Below are positions 6,814-15,311 of a stretch of DNA of 15,311 bases, in pieces. Both the position numbers and the translations under genes were made by a program. Position 1 is the stretch's first letter, and each line of letters begins with the position of its first letter. Source of the DNA: Clostridia bacterium (GTDB taxonomy: Bacteria; Bacillota; Clostridia; Oscillospirales; Acutalibacteraceae); assembly GCA_017437165.1 (NCBI GenBank), contig JAFSBS010000201.1, positions 1 to 15,311 of the forward strand. The letters are read 5' to 3'. The notes beneath the pieces were generated by a model. It had not been told where the DNA came from. It saw nothing but the letters and a program-made list of their open reading frames with translations, and searched no databases.

Positions 6814-8787
6814 TTACGACAATTCAAATTGTCCTGTGTAAAGTTTGTAATATTTCCCTTTTTCTTCTAAAAGAGTGTCGTGGTCGCCCTTTTCTATAAT
6901 CTCTCCGTTTTCAAGAACCATAATTGCATTTGAGTTCCTTACAGTAGAAAGTCTGTGTGCAATAACAAAAACTGTTTTGTCTTCCATAAGTTTATCCATA
7001 CCCTTTTCAATGAGTTTTTCTGTTCTTGTGTCAATAGAACTTGTTGCCTCATCAAGAATGAGTACGGGTGGGTCTGCAACTGCCGCACGGGCAATAGCAA
7101 GTAATTGTCGCTGTCCTTGTGAAAGGTTGCTGCCATCACCTTTGAGCATAGTGTTATAACCATCCGGTAATCTTTTGATAAAACTGTGCGCATTAGAAAG
7201 TTTTGCAGCGGCAACAATTTCTTCGTGAGTAGCATCAAGTTTACCGTAACGGATATTTTCTTCTACAGTGCCTGTGAAAAGATGTGTGTCCTGGAGTACC
7301 ATAGCAAGAGAACGTCTTAAATCATCTTTTTTGATTTTCTTTATATTTATTCCGTCATAGGTGATTTTTCCTTCATCGATATCATAAAACCGATTTATAA
7401 GATTTGTAATTGTAGTTTTACCTGCACCGGTAGAGCCGACAAAAGCAATTTTCTGACCGGGTTTTGCATAAAGAGAAACATTTTTTAGAACGGTCTTTTT
7501 ACCATCGTAAGAAAATGTTACGTCGTGGAAACGGACATCACCTTTTAAAAGAGTGTAAGTTACAGTGCCATCAGCCGAATGTGGATGGCGCCAAGCCCAT
7601 TTTCCTGTTCTTGTGTCACTTTCTTTTATATTTCCGTTTTCATCAACAATTGCGTTTACTAAAGTAACGTAACCATCATCTTCTTCCGGTTCTGTGTCAA
7701 TAATTGCAAAAATTCTTTCTGCTCCGGCAAGAGCCGCAAGAATACTGTTGAGTTGTTGAGAAACCTGACTTATAGGGTTAGAAAACTGTCTTGTATATTG
7801 TAAAAATGCGGCAAGTGAACCAATAGTGAGAATGCCCTCTGCGCCACCTAAAATGAATGAAGAAAAACCTGTTTCACCGGTGCCTGCAAATTTTATGATT
7901 ATGAATGCACCAAAAGCAGCAGTTGCAGCAAAGTTGAAGTAAGAAAGATTACCCATAATAGGCATTATAATACTCGCACAAGTATGAGCATTTGTTGCTG
8001 ATTTTCTGAAGTTTTCATTGCGTACAGCAAAGTTTTCTTTTGATTTTTCTTCACGACAGAAAACCTTAACAACTCTTTGTCCTTCAATGAATTCTTCAAT
8101 ATAACCATTCAGCGCACCGATATTTTGTTGTTGCTTTCTGAAAAAAGTGGCACTTTTTCCTCCGATGAATTTTATAATATTAAGCATTACGACAAGCATT
8201 ACTATAATAAGACCTGTTAAAGCGGGGCTTATATAAAGCATCATAAAGAAAATGCCGACAACAGTAACGAGTGAAGAAATAACCTGAACCAAACCCTGAC
8301 TTATTGCTTCACGGATTGTGTCTGTATCATTTGTGAAACGACTCATAAGTTCACCGTGAGTGTGTGAGTCAAAAAATTTAATTGGAAGACTTTGCAAGTG
8401 TTCAAAAAGGTCTTTTCTTAAAAGATTTAAAGTGCCTTGTGAAATGTTGAGCATTACCCTCTGATAAATATATTGTGCCGCAGCACCGCAAACATAAATA
8501 ACACCAATAATTATAAGATATTTGATAATATTTGTAACATCGAAAGTTCCGTTTTTTACAACAAGACCTATTTCATTGATAATAGGTGTCAGAAGGTAAG
8601 TACCCGCTACACCTGCACCGGAACTTACAAAGACTAAAAATGCAACCAATACTAAAAGTGCTTTGTTTTTTACAACGTAACTTAAAAGTCTTGAGAGAGT
8701 TTTACCCGCATCATTTGGTTTTTCAAATTTCATCTTGCCACCGGGACCAGGTCCGTTTGGTTGTTTTTTAATTTGTTTTTCTGCCAT
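6814..8787 (-). CDS. ABC exporter half-transporter, permease-ATPase fusion (canonical-ATPase partner)
   Basis: A type IV ABC exporter subunit of 657 aa. The membrane domain is at about 35-355 (six helices) and the ATPase domain at about 415-655. Motifs: Walker A GSTGAGKT (451-458), Q-loop Q499, signature LSQGQ (555-559, canonical second Gly replaced by Gln), Walker B VLILDE with catalytic E580, and H-loop H611 (IAHR). Its catalytic residues are complete, so with the neighbour's intact signature it should form the active ATP site of a heterodimer. Two oddities are a Gly/Pro- and Lys-rich N-terminal tail of about 30 residues and an extra segment of about 50 residues between the domains (365-415, containing GYVTLVNA and WAWRHPHSADGTVTYT), which makes it longer than a usual 580-600-aa half-transporter. 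GTG at 8796 is inside the Shine-Dalgarno (AAGGGGTGAG), so ATG at 8787 is preferred. It follows the other ABC gene by 12 bases. Likely substrate is a drug, lipid or peptide; not determinable. Confidence 0.9.
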   Translation of the reverse strand: MAEKQIKKQPNGPGPGGKMKFEKPNDAGKTLSRLLSYVVKNKALLVLVAFLVFVSSGAGVAGTYLLTPIINEIGLVVKNGTFDVTNIIKYLIIIGVIYVCGAAAQYIYQRVMLNISQGTLNLLRKDLFEHLQSLPIKFFDSHTHGELMSRFTNDTDTIREAISQGLVQVISSLVTVVGIFFMMLYISPALTGLIIVMLVVMLNIIKFIGGKSATFFRKQQQNIGALNGYIEEFIEGQRVVKVFCREEKSKENFAVRNENFRKSATNAHTCASIIMPIMGNLSYFNFAATAAFGAFIIIKFAGTGETGFSSFILGGAEGILTIGSLAAFLQYTRQFSNPISQVSQQLNSILAALAGAERIFAIIDTEPEEDDGYVTLVNAIVDENGNIKESDTRTGKWAWRHPHSADGTVTYTLLKGDVRFHDVTFSYDGKKTVLKNVSLYAKPGQKIAFVGSTGAGKTTITNLINRFYDIDEGKITYDGINIKKIKKDDLRRSLAMVLQDTHLFTGTVEENIRYGKLDATHEEIVAAAKLSNAHSFIKRLPDGYNTMLKGDGSNLSQGQRQLLAIARAAVADPPVLILDEATSSIDTRTEKLIEKGMDKLMEDKTVFVIAHRLSTVRNSNAIMVLENGEIIEKGDHDTLLEEKGKYYKLYTGQFELS

Positions 8788-8799
8788 ATTTCTCACCCC

Positions 8800-10599
8800 T
8801 TACTGTTCCATTTTGCCTTCTTGTTGAGAATTATAAACATCTTTATAAATCTCATTACGGGCAAGTAATTCTTCGTGAGTACCAATATCGTTGATTTTAC
8901 CATCATCAATAACAATAATTTTATCTGCGTGCTGAATAGAGTTTATTCTTTGCGCAATTATAATTTTTGTTGTATCAGGAAGTGAATTTTTCATACCCTC
9001 TCTGATTTTTGCATCCGTTGCAGTATCTACTGCACTTGTGGAGTCATCAAGAATAAGAATTTTCGGGTTTTTAAGTAATGCTCTTGCAATACAGAGTCTT
9101 TGTTTCTGTCCACCTGAAACATTCACACCACCTTGTTCGAGTTCTGTCTGATACTGTTCAGGGAAACTCATAACAAAATCATCTGCACAAGAAATTTTTG
9201 CTGCCGCTCTTATTTCTTCCATAGTTGCGTGTTCATTACCCCAGCGAAGATTTTCTTCTATAGTACCTGAGAAAAGTACATTTGATTGAAGTACCATTGA
9301 AACGCTGTCACGGAGAGTTTCTAATTTATAGTCTTTAACATTTCTGCCACCGACTGAAACTTCCCCTCCGGTAACATCGTAAAGACGGGGTATAAGTTGA
9401 ACAAGTGAAGATTTTGCACTACCTGTACCACCTAAAATACCAACAGTTTCACCTGATTTTATTGAGAGGTTTATATCTGAAAGAACGGGTTCTTCAGCGG
9501 TTTCATTGTATTTGAAAAATACATTTTTAAATTCAATATCGCCGGATTCGACCTTCAAATTTTCATCAGCATTATTATCGCTGATTGTCGGTGTTTCATC
9601 TAAAACTTCACAAACACGTTTCATAGATGCTTTTGCCATAACAGACATAACGAATATCATTGAAATCATCATAAGCGACATAAGAATTTGTTGAACATAA
9701 GTTATGAAACTCATAAGGTCACCTAACTGCATTTCACCTACAAAAATGAGTTTTGTACCAAACCAGAGAATAGAAAGAATACACGAATAAACAGCAACCA
9801 TCATAATAGGGCTGTTTAAAATAATGAGTTTTTCTGCAAAAATAGATGCCGCTTTTAATTCATCGTTTGAAATCTGAAATTTTTCTTTTTCGTGTTTTGA
9901 ACGGACAAATGCTTTTACAACTCTTATGGAAATTAAATTTTCCTGAATAGAAGTGTTGAATTTATCATATTTTTTAAACATACGTTCAAATCTCGGATGG
10001 GCTTTTGTACCTATAAAAATGAGCGCAAATCCAAGAAGCGGACCAACAATTAAAAATACAAGAGAGAGTTTTTTATTTATGCCGATAGCCATACCTATAG
10101 CCATAGCAAACATAAGAGGTGAACGCACAAGCATTCTTAAAGCCATCATAAAAGCATTCTGAATCATACCGACATCAGTAGTCATTCTTGTTATGAGAGA
10201 ACCGGTTGAAAATTTGTCAACATTTGAAAATGAGAAGTCCTGAATTTTTGAAAACATTGCGCCTCTTAAATTTTTACCAAATCCCATACCCGCTTTTGCT
10301 GCAAAATATGCCGCGGAAGCGCCACAAGCGAGAGAAATACACGCCATAGCAACCATAAGAATACCGGTTGCTATAACTAAATCAAGACCTTGTTTTTCGG
10401 CAAAACCGAATTTGATGAGCATTTCTGCAATTATACCGTTTTTTTCCGTAAGTGGGATTCCGTTTATACCGGAGTCAATTATAACTGACATTAAAAACGG
10501 AATAGCAACTTCGAGTAATACTTCAAGAATAATTGTTGCGGGTGCTAAAAAGGCATAAATTCCGTACCCTTTTGTGTAACGTAAAAGTCTTTTTATCAT
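8800..10599 (-). CDS. ABC exporter half-transporter, permease-ATPase fusion (degenerate-site partner)
   Basis: A 599-aa subunit with six membrane helices within residues 12-325 and an ATPase domain from about 350. Motifs: Walker A GGTGSAKS (390-397, the last Gly before Lys is Ala), signature VSGGQ (494-498, intact), Walker B ILILDD with D519 where the catalytic Glu should be, and Q550 where the H-loop His should be (IIIAQR). These substitutions are the known pattern of the degenerate nucleotide site in heterodimeric exporters such as TM287/288, BmrCD and LmrCD. The partner, with LSQGQ, completes that degenerate site, which fits a heterodimer. It starts one base after the marR stop, so translation is probably coupled; the ribosome site (GAGAG) is weak. 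Exported substrate unknown; regulation by the MarR-type gene suggests drugs or toxic metabolites. Confidence 0.92.
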   Translation of the reverse strand: MIKRLLRYTKGYGIYAFLAPATIILEVLLEVAIPFLMSVIIDSGINGIPLTEKNGIIAEMLIKFGFAEKQGLDLVIATGILMVAMACISLACGASAAYFAAKAGMGFGKNLRGAMFSKIQDFSFSNVDKFSTGSLITRMTTDVGMIQNAFMMALRMLVRSPLMFAMAIGMAIGINKKLSLVFLIVGPLLGFALIFIGTKAHPRFERMFKKYDKFNTSIQENLISIRVVKAFVRSKHEKEKFQISNDELKAASIFAEKLIILNSPIMMVAVYSCILSILWFGTKLIFVGEMQLGDLMSFITYVQQILMSLMMISMIFVMSVMAKASMKRVCEVLDETPTISDNNADENLKVESGDIEFKNVFFKYNETAEEPVLSDINLSIKSGETVGILGGTGSAKSSLVQLIPRLYDVTGGEVSVGGRNVKDYKLETLRDSVSMVLQSNVLFSGTIEENLRWGNEHATMEEIRAAAKISCADDFVMSFPEQYQTELEQGGVNVSGGQKQRLCIARALLKNPKILILDDSTSAVDTATDAKIREGMKNSLPDTTKIIIAQRINSIQHADKIIVIDDGKINDIGTHEELLARNEIYKDVYNSQQEGKMEQ

Positions 10600-10600
10600 A

Positions 10601-11089
10601 TTATTTCAATCTCTCACTTTCTTCAATCTGATTTTCAAGTAATTTTTTAAAACAGTCACAATTCAGATTACTGTCAGCAATATTGCCGTTAAGTCTTTTT
10701 AAATAACTCATGAGTTGTTCTTTTTCTTCTTCAGTAAAATTTATAAAAAGTTGTGAGTCAGTTTCATCACAAAGTTTTCTGAAGTTATGTAAAGCATTCT
10801 CGCCTTTTTCTGTTACGGTAAGTCGCTTTTTTCTTGTATCTTTTTCATCTTCAACGCGTTTTATAAATCCTGCTTTTTCCATCCTTTTTAAAGTAGTTGC
10901 AACAGAGGGTGGTGAAATATGGAGATGTTCTGCAAGTTCTTTTTGCGTACAATCATTGTTCTGCAAAATAAATTCAAGAATTGCGGGTTGCCCGAAATAA
11001 AGGCCAAGTGATGAGGCGGCTTTACCTACACGATAACGGTGAGTAACATTCAATGTTATTATTTCGTGTACGAGTGAACGATTATCCAT
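10601..11089 (-). CDS. MarR-family transcriptional regulator
   Basis: A 162-aa winged-helix regulator. The helix-turn-helix is at about 47-78 (TQKELAEHLHISPPSVATTL, then KRMEKAGFIKR), followed by the wing with DEKDTRKKRLTVTEKG (81-96), all typical of MarR. Flanking helices (1-40 and 98-150) would form the dimer interface. MarR proteins bind palindromes near their own promoter and release DNA on binding small ligands or on cysteine oxidation. Here five cysteines are present, including a CDC pair (144-146) near the C-terminus, so redox control is possible but unproven. It is the first gene of an operon with two ABC half-transporters, one base from the next gene, and most likely represses the exporter and itself. 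The start is supported by AAAGGA eight bases upstream of the ATG. Confidence 0.93.
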   Translation of the reverse strand: MDNRSLVHEIITLNVTHRYRVGKAASSLGLYFGQPAILEFILQNNDCTQKELAEHLHISPPSVATTLKRMEKAGFIKRVEDEKDTRKKRLTVTEKGENALHNFRKLCDETDSQLFINFTEEEKEQLMSYLKRLNGNIADSNLNCDCFKKLLENQIEESERLK

Positions 11090-11110
11090 TTCAGTAATCC
11101 TTTCTTAAAT

Positions 11111-11142
11111 GTTTATCAGTTAAACGTTTAATAATGTTAAAC
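11111..11142. promoter_or_regulatory. Tandem palindromes, probable MarR operator
   Basis: Two inverted repeats lie end to end: GTTTA-tcagt-TAAAC (11111-11125) and GTTTAA-taatg-TTAAAC (11126-11142). Their junction makes a further perfect 12-bp palindrome, TTAAACGTTTAA (11120-11131). They directly follow the marR -10 box on the minus strand, so a bound dimer, or two, would block transcription start. Confidence 0.65.
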
Positions 11143-11148
11143 ATAATA
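11143..11148 (-). promoter_or_regulatory. -10 box of the marR-ABC operon promoter
   Basis: On the minus strand TGGTATTAT forms an extended -10 (TGn plus TATTAT). No good -35 is visible 16-18 bases upstream, which is tolerable for an extended -10 promoter. Its downstream edge touches the tandem palindromes. Confidence 0.5.
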
Positions 11149-11423
11149 CCACAAAATATTGAAATATTATTCTAAAAAAGAAAAAATAAACACAAAAAAT
11201 TGTGTTTTTACAAAAAATTAACATAATTTTACAGTCGGTAAAAAAATTCTTTTTTCGACTTAAACTTGAGTTTTATTGTGCAAAATTAACAAAATATGGT
11301 AAAAAAGTTTAATGGGGGTTTGAACAAAATATATCAAAAACTACTTGAATTCAATAACGCGTTTTGTTATATTTATTATAAGGTATAATACAATATTTAT
11401 GTCGATATGGGGTGAAAGAAACG
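11149..11423. other. AT-rich intergenic region between divergent marR and glgB
   Basis: No gene is supported here. It holds an inverted repeat AAACACAA/TTGTGTTT near 11190-11209, an imperfect hairpin of A6/T6 with GTCG/CGAC ends (11234-11259), the small palindrome AAACT-TG-AGTTT (about 11263-11274), and the glgB promoter. A 30-codon ATG frame (11296-11388) lacks a ribosome site and is not called. No riboswitch class is recognised. Confidence 0.6.
11384..11389 (+). promoter_or_regulatory. -10 box of the glgBCD promoter
   Basis: A perfect TATAAT, 35 bases before the preferred glgB start. The -35 region is poor (TTTTGT-like around 11362), hinting at an activator or another control. The predicted leader is under 30 bases. 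Confidence 0.55.
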
Positions 11424-13370
11424 GTGAAGATAAAAGAAACGGAAGTAAATCCTAACGATTTTCCTATTTATGTTTTCAATTTAGGCAGGAATTACAAAGC
11501 TCAGGAATTTTTTGGGGCACACGAAGTAACAGATAGTGAATATGTTTTCAGAGTGTGGGCGCCACACGCAAAATCTGTAAGCGTTGTCGGGGATTTTAAC
11601 GGCTGGGATGAAAATGCTTCGGTAATGACAAAACTCAACGACGCAGGTTGTTGGGAGGTTTATTGTCAGAATGTTAAAAATTATGATGCTTATAAATTTT
11701 TGATTACTGACAGTAAAGGGCAGAAGCATTTTAAAGCAGACCCTTATGCAATTCACTCGGAAACGCGCCCGGGTACTGCCTCAAAAATCTATAAAGGTTC
11801 TTATAAATGGCATGACAGTAAGTGGCTTGAACAAAGAAAAAAACAATCTGTTTATAAATCACCTGTTAATATTTATGAGATGCATTTAGGCTCGTGGAGA
11901 CAATATGAAGACGGTAATTTTTTAAGTTATCGCGATTTGGCAAAAGAACTTGTTGAATATGTGAAAAAAATGGGATATACACATATAGAAATGATGCCGG
12001 TCTCAGAGTATCCGTTTGACGGTTCATGGGGTTATCAGGTTACAGGTTATTATTCGGTAACTTCCCGTTACGGAACACCTGATGATTTTAAATATCTTAT
12101 AGATGAATGTCACAAGGCAGGAATCGGTGTTATTCTTGATTGGGTGCCTGCACACTTTCCTAAAGATGCACACGGACTTGCTGAATTTGACGGCGAACCA
12201 TGTTACGAATATGCCGATATAAGAAAAGGTGAACATCTTCAATGGGGTACAAAAGTATTTGACTTTGGTAGAAATGAAGTTAAAAGTTTCTTGATTTCCA
12301 ACGCGTGTTTCTGGTTAGATGAATACCACATTGACGGGTTAAGAGTTGACGCGGTTGCGTCAATGCTTTACCTCGACTACGGTAGAGATGATGGTCATTG
12401 GATTGCAAATAAAGACGGTGGTAACAAAAACTACGAAGCAGTTGAATTTTTACAGGAACTTAATGAAGAAGTGTTTAAGAATCATCCTGATGTATGTATG
12501 ATTGCCGAAGAAAGTACAGCGTGGCCACTTGTTTCTAAACCTGTTTATGCAGGTGGGTTAGGCTTTAATTTCAAATGGAATATGGGTTGGATGAATGATA
12601 TTTTAAGATATTTCTCATTAGAGGGAATTCATAAAAAATTTAACCATAACCTTGTAACGTTCTCATTCTTCTACGCATTTTCCGAGAATTTTGTTTTACC
12701 GATTTCTCACGATGAGGTAGTTCATGGTAAGTGTTCGCTTATAAATAAAATGCCGGGTAATTATGAAGAAAAATTTGCAAGCGTAAGAGCATTTTTAGGT
12801 TATATGTATGCACACCCCGGCAAAAAACTTCTTTTTATGGGTTCTGAATTTGGTCAGTTTATAGAGTGGGATTATAAAAAAGGTCTTGATTGGCTTCTTC
12901 TGGGTTATGATTCTCACAGAAATCTTCAGACTTATGTAAAAGAATTAAACTTATTTTACAAAAAAAATTCACCATTCTGGCAGATAGATTACAGTTGGGA
13001 AGGTTTTAACTGGTTAGTAAGTGATGATAACAATAACTCTGTAATTGCGTTTGTGAGAACTGATGAAAATAAAGAAAAAATTATTGCAGTATGCAACTTT
13101 ACGAAAGTAGAAAGACCGATTTATAAAATAGGTGTTCCTGAAAAAGGTACTTACGAAATAGTTTTCAATTCAGATTCAGTGAAATTCGGCGGTACAGGTG
13201 AAAAAATCAAAAAGACTTATAAAACGCTGAATGAGCCATATGGTGAATATGAGCAGTCAATTGATTTAAAATTACCACCACTTTCAACAATCTATTTAAA
13301 ATTAAAACCTCAAAAAGCAAAAAATAATGAAGACGGAAAGGAATGTAAAAAAAATGGCAAAAAGAACTGA
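11424..13370 (+). CDS. glgB: 1,4-alpha-glucan branching enzyme
   Basis: With the preferred start the protein is 648 aa; numbers here count from the alternative GTG at 11412 (652 aa). A CBM48 domain lies at about 43-130 ([20 protein letters not shown]), the GH13 barrel at about 150-530 and an all-beta C-terminal domain after that. GH13 motifs: [10 protein letters not shown] (240-249), GLRVDAV with nucleophile D313, IAEEST with acid/base E366, and [12 protein letters not shown] with the third acid D434. The enzyme cuts alpha-1,4 chains and rejoins them as alpha-1,6 branches in glycogen, in the cytoplasm. GTG at 11412 overlaps the Shine-Dalgarno GGGGTGAA (11409-11416), which instead is correctly spaced for GTG at 11424. 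The C-terminus ends in a Lys/Asn-rich tail of about 20 residues. It is the first gene of glgB-glgC-glgD, and its end overlaps glgC by 17 bases. Confidence 0.96.
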   Translation: MKIKETEVNPNDFPIYVFNLGRNYKAQEFFGAHEVTDSEYVFRVWAPHAKSVSVVGDFNGWDENASVMTKLNDAGCWEVYCQNVKNYDAYKFLITDSKGQKHFKADPYAIHSETRPGTASKIYKGSYKWHDSKWLEQRKKQSVYKSPVNIYEMHLGSWRQYEDGNFLSYRDLAKELVEYVKKMGYTHIEMMPVSEYPFDGSWGYQVTGYYSVTSRYGTPDDFKYLIDECHKAGIGVILDWVPAHFPKDAHGLAEFDGEPCYEYADIRKGEHLQWGTKVFDFGRNEVKSFLISNACFWLDEYHIDGLRVDAVASMLYLDYGRDDGHWIANKDGGNKNYEAVEFLQELNEEVFKNHPDVCMIAEESTAWPLVSKPVYAGGLGFNFKWNMGWMNDILRYFSLEGIHKKFNHNLVTFSFFYAFSENFVLPISHDEVVHGKCSLINKMPGNYEEKFASVRAFLGYMYAHPGKKLLFMGSEFGQFIEWDYKKGLDWLLLGYDSHRNLQTYVKELNLFYKKNSPFWQIDYSWEGFNWLVSDDNNNSVIAFVRTDENKEKIIAVCNFTKVERPIYKIGVPEKGTYEIVFNSDSVKFGGTGEKIKKTYKTLNEPYGEYEQSIDLKLPPLSTIYLKLKPQKAKNNEDGKECKKNGKKN

Positions 13371-14577
13371 GTGTATAGCAATGCTTCTGGCAGGCGGTCA
13401 GGGTTCTCGTCTTGGAGTACTCACAAAAAATATAGCAAAACCTGCTGTGCCTTACGGGGGAAAATACAGAATTATTGACTTCCCTTTATCAAACTGTACC
13501 AACTCCGGTATTACAACAGTTGGTGTTTTAACACAATATCAACCACTCGTGCTCAATGATTATATCGGTAGCGGCAGTACATGGGATTTAGACCGTGAAA
13601 TTGGTGGTGGTGTTCATGTGCTTTCACCATATCAGGCATTGAATGGTCAAGAATGGTATAAAGGAACGGCAAACGCAATTTATCAGAATATTCATTTTAT
13701 TGATAGATATAATCCTGAATATGTTGCTGTTCTTTCAGGTGACCATATTTATAAAATGGACTATGCAGAAATGCTTAAATTCCACAAAGAAAAAGATGCG
13801 GCTTGTACTATTGCAATGCTTGAAGTTCCGTGGGAAGAAGCTTCTCGTTTTGGTCTTATGTTTACAGATGATGACGGAAGAATTACTGCTTTTGAAGAAA
13901 AACCAAAAGAACCAAAGAGTAATAAAGCATCTATGGGTGTTTATATGTTTACTTGGGAAAAACTTCGCAAATATCTTATAGATGATGAAAACAATCCTGA
14001 TTCATCAAATGACTTCGGTAAAAACGTTATTCCTGCAATGCACGAAGCGGGAGAAAGACTCTTTGCTTACGCATTTGAAGGTTATTGGAAAGACGTTGGT
14101 ACAATTGACTCTCTCTGGGAAGCAAATTTAGACCTTCTTAATCCTAAAGCAAATATAGATTTAGCAGATGACTCCTGGAAAATTTACGGCAGAAGTGATT
14201 CTTCTGCACCACAATATATTTCTGACACAGCAAAGGTTGAAAATTCAATTGTTGCAGAGGGATGTGAAATTGAGGGTGATGTAGATTACTCTGTGCTTTT
14301 CTCGGATGTTACTGTTGAAGAGGGTGCAACTGTTCATTACTCAATAGTTATGCCGGGTGCAGTAGTAAAAAAAGGAGCAGTTGTTCAGTATTCAATCGTT
14401 GCAGAAAATGCAGTTATTGAAGAAGGTGCGGTTGTAGGTGAAAATCCTGAAAAGGCAGAAAACCTCGATGAATGGGGCGTAAGCGTTATCGGTTCAGGAA
14501 TTACAATAGGAAAAGATGCAAAAGTAAAAGCAAAAGTTACAGTTGCAGAAGATGTGAAAGGGGGCGAACAAGTATGA
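13354..14577 (+). CDS. glgC: Glucose-1-phosphate adenylyltransferase, catalytic subunit
   Basis: A 407-aa protein that makes ADP-glucose from ATP and glucose 1-phosphate, the committed step of bacterial glycogen synthesis. The nucleotidyltransferase domain has [11 protein letters not shown] (11-21), [20 protein letters not shown] (29-48), the catalytic aspartate D130 in [15 protein letters not shown] (180-184) for glucose 1-phosphate binding and [10 protein letters not shown] (244-253). From about 288 a left-handed beta-helix of hexapeptide-like repeats follows (for example [20 protein letters not shown]). The ATG at 13327 would add nine residues but has no ribosome site; the ATG at 13354 follows GGAAAGGA (13335-13342) and begins with the usual [13 protein letters not shown]. 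It overlaps glgB by 17 bases and glgD by four, suggesting coupled translation. All catalytic motifs are intact. Confidence 0.97.
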   Translation: MAKRTECIAMLLAGGQGSRLGVLTKNIAKPAVPYGGKYRIIDFPLSNCTNSGITTVGVLTQYQPLVLNDYIGSGSTWDLDREIGGGVHVLSPYQALNGQEWYKGTANAIYQNIHFIDRYNPEYVAVLSGDHIYKMDYAEMLKFHKEKDAACTIAMLEVPWEEASRFGLMFTDDDGRITAFEEKPKEPKSNKASMGVYMFTWEKLRKYLIDDENNPDSSNDFGKNVIPAMHEAGERLFAYAFEGYWKDVGTIDSLWEANLDLLNPKANIDLADDSWKIYGRSDSSAPQYISDTAKVENSIVAEGCEIEGDVDYSVLFSDVTVEEGATVHYSIVMPGAVVKKGAVVQYSIVAENAVIEEGAVVGENPEKAENLDEWGVSVIGSGITIGKDAKVKAKVTVAEDVKGGEQV

Positions 14578-15311
14578 TGCCAAAAAATGTTCTTGGAATA
14601 GTTTACTCTAACTCTTATGACTCTTGTCTTAAGGATTTAACACAAAGAAGAACCATGGGCTCAATGCTTTATGGTGGCAGATACAGACTTATTGACTTCG
14701 TGCTTTCTAACTTTGTTAACAGCGGAATTACAAAAGTAGGTCTTATTACAAACAGTCACTTCCGTTCTCTTATGGACCACGTTGGTAACGGCAGACCATG
14801 GGACCTTTCAAGAAAGGTTGACGGACTTTATTTGTTACCGCCATTCAATCCATCAAGCGCAGAACACGATTCAACAAATAAACTTGAAGTTCTTGGCAGA
14901 ATTCAGAGTTTTGTAAAAGCAAGTAATGAAAAATATATTCTTCTTGCTGATACAAACTTTATTTGCAATATCGATTTATCAGAAGTATTTGATTTCCATT
15001 CAGAAAAAGATGCAGATATTACAATTGTTTATAAAAAAGGTACACTTCCTGCACTTGAAAATATGATGTCACTTACAGTTGATGGTAACAGTAAGGTAAC
15101 CGGTGTTGCGGTAAATCCACAAAATACAGAAAATGTTAATTTCAATACAGGTATGATTCTTATAAGAAAAGCTTTATTGGAGTCATTGGTGGCTGATGCT
15201 TTGAGTGCGGGTTGCACAAGTTTTGAAAAAGATATTATACAGAAGAATGTTGACCACCTTAATATTTATGGTTATGAATTTACAGGCTGGGGCTGTGAAA
15301 TTGACAGTGTA
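14574..15311 (+). CDS. glgD: Glucose-1-phosphate adenylyltransferase regulatory subunit, partial, cut by right edge
   Basis: The first 246 codons are present; the family is about 370 aa, so the beta-helix end is missing. The protein is a GlgC homologue found beside glgC in Bacillota. The nucleotide-binding GGxGxRL loop is lost ([16 protein letters not shown]), while the following [19 protein letters not shown] block (34-52) is kept. The catalytic aspartate of GlgC (D130) aligns with N128 here ([11 protein letters not shown]). It should therefore be non-catalytic and form a mixed tetramer with GlgC, raising activity, as shown for the Geobacillus GlgCD pair. Translation begins at ATGATG, overlapping the glgC stop (ATGA), with a strong AAAGGGGG just upstream; the second ATG at 14577 is also possible. 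Confidence 0.94.
   Translation, partial: MMPKNVLGIVYSNSYDSCLKDLTQRRTMGSMLYGGRYRLIDFVLSNFVNSGITKVGLITNSHFRSLMDHVGNGRPWDLSRKVDGLYLLPPFNPSSAEHDSTNKLEVLGRIQSFVKASNEKYILLADTNFICNIDLSEVFDFHSEKDADITIVYKKGTLPALENMMSLTVDGNSKVTGVAVNPQNTENVNFNTGMILIRKALLESLVADALSAGCTSFEKDIIQKNVDHLNIYGYEFTGWGCEIDSV

Noticed and set aside
8788..8796. GTG start for the second ABC gene
   Set aside because: This codon is part of the Shine-Dalgarno sequence AAGGGGTGAG serving the ATG at 8787.
11296..11388. 30-codon ATG frame in the glgB upstream region
   Set aside because: It has no ribosome binding site, the product is low in complexity, and its stop falls inside the glgB -10 box.

Overview
The window is AT-rich throughout, its proteins are typical of Bacillota, and it encodes an oxygen-sensitive glycyl radical enzyme together with a glgB-glgC-glgD cluster. 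This points to a strictly or mainly anaerobic member of Clostridia, probably a gut-type Oscillospirales/Ruminococcaceae-like organism; that placement is inference from gene content and style only. Codon and base use look uniform. I see no phage, plasmid, CRISPR, tRNA or rRNA.

Left part (1-2850, minus strand): a two-gene operon, pflB then pflA (pflA runs off the left edge), for anaerobic pyruvate cleavage to acetyl-CoA and formate. It has a near-consensus promoter and a palindrome in its leader. A divergent promoter reads right into a shikimate-kinase-like gene that lacks one of the usual shikimate-binding arginines.

Middle (2852-6800): the kinase-like gene overlaps, tail to tail, an exported polysaccharide deacetylase. 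Next comes lexA, divergent from the deacetylase, with a probable SOS box between them. Between lexA and a convergent O-antigen ligase/polymerase-like membrane protein lies a 250-bp intergenic repeat element with heptanucleotide repeats, terminal inverted repeats and a long central hairpin. It is the least conventional object in the window and may also act as a two-way terminator.

Right-middle (6757-11150, minus strand): a tight operon marR - ABC half-transporter - ABC half-transporter, ended by a strong intrinsic terminator. The two ABC proteins look like a heterodimeric exporter with one degenerate ATP site. Two adjoining palindromes between the marR promoter and gene look like a self-regulatory operator.

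Right end (11150-15311, plus strand): an AT-rich intergenic stretch, then glgB, glgC and glgD (cut by the right edge), with overlapping ends that suggest translational coupling. They make ADP-glucose (GlgCD) and branch the alpha-glucan (GlgB). No glycogen synthase gene is present inside the window.

Most of the window is ordinary chromosomal housekeeping. I found no clear evidence of a new multi-gene system; the best leads are the repeat element, the variant kinase and several candidate operators.
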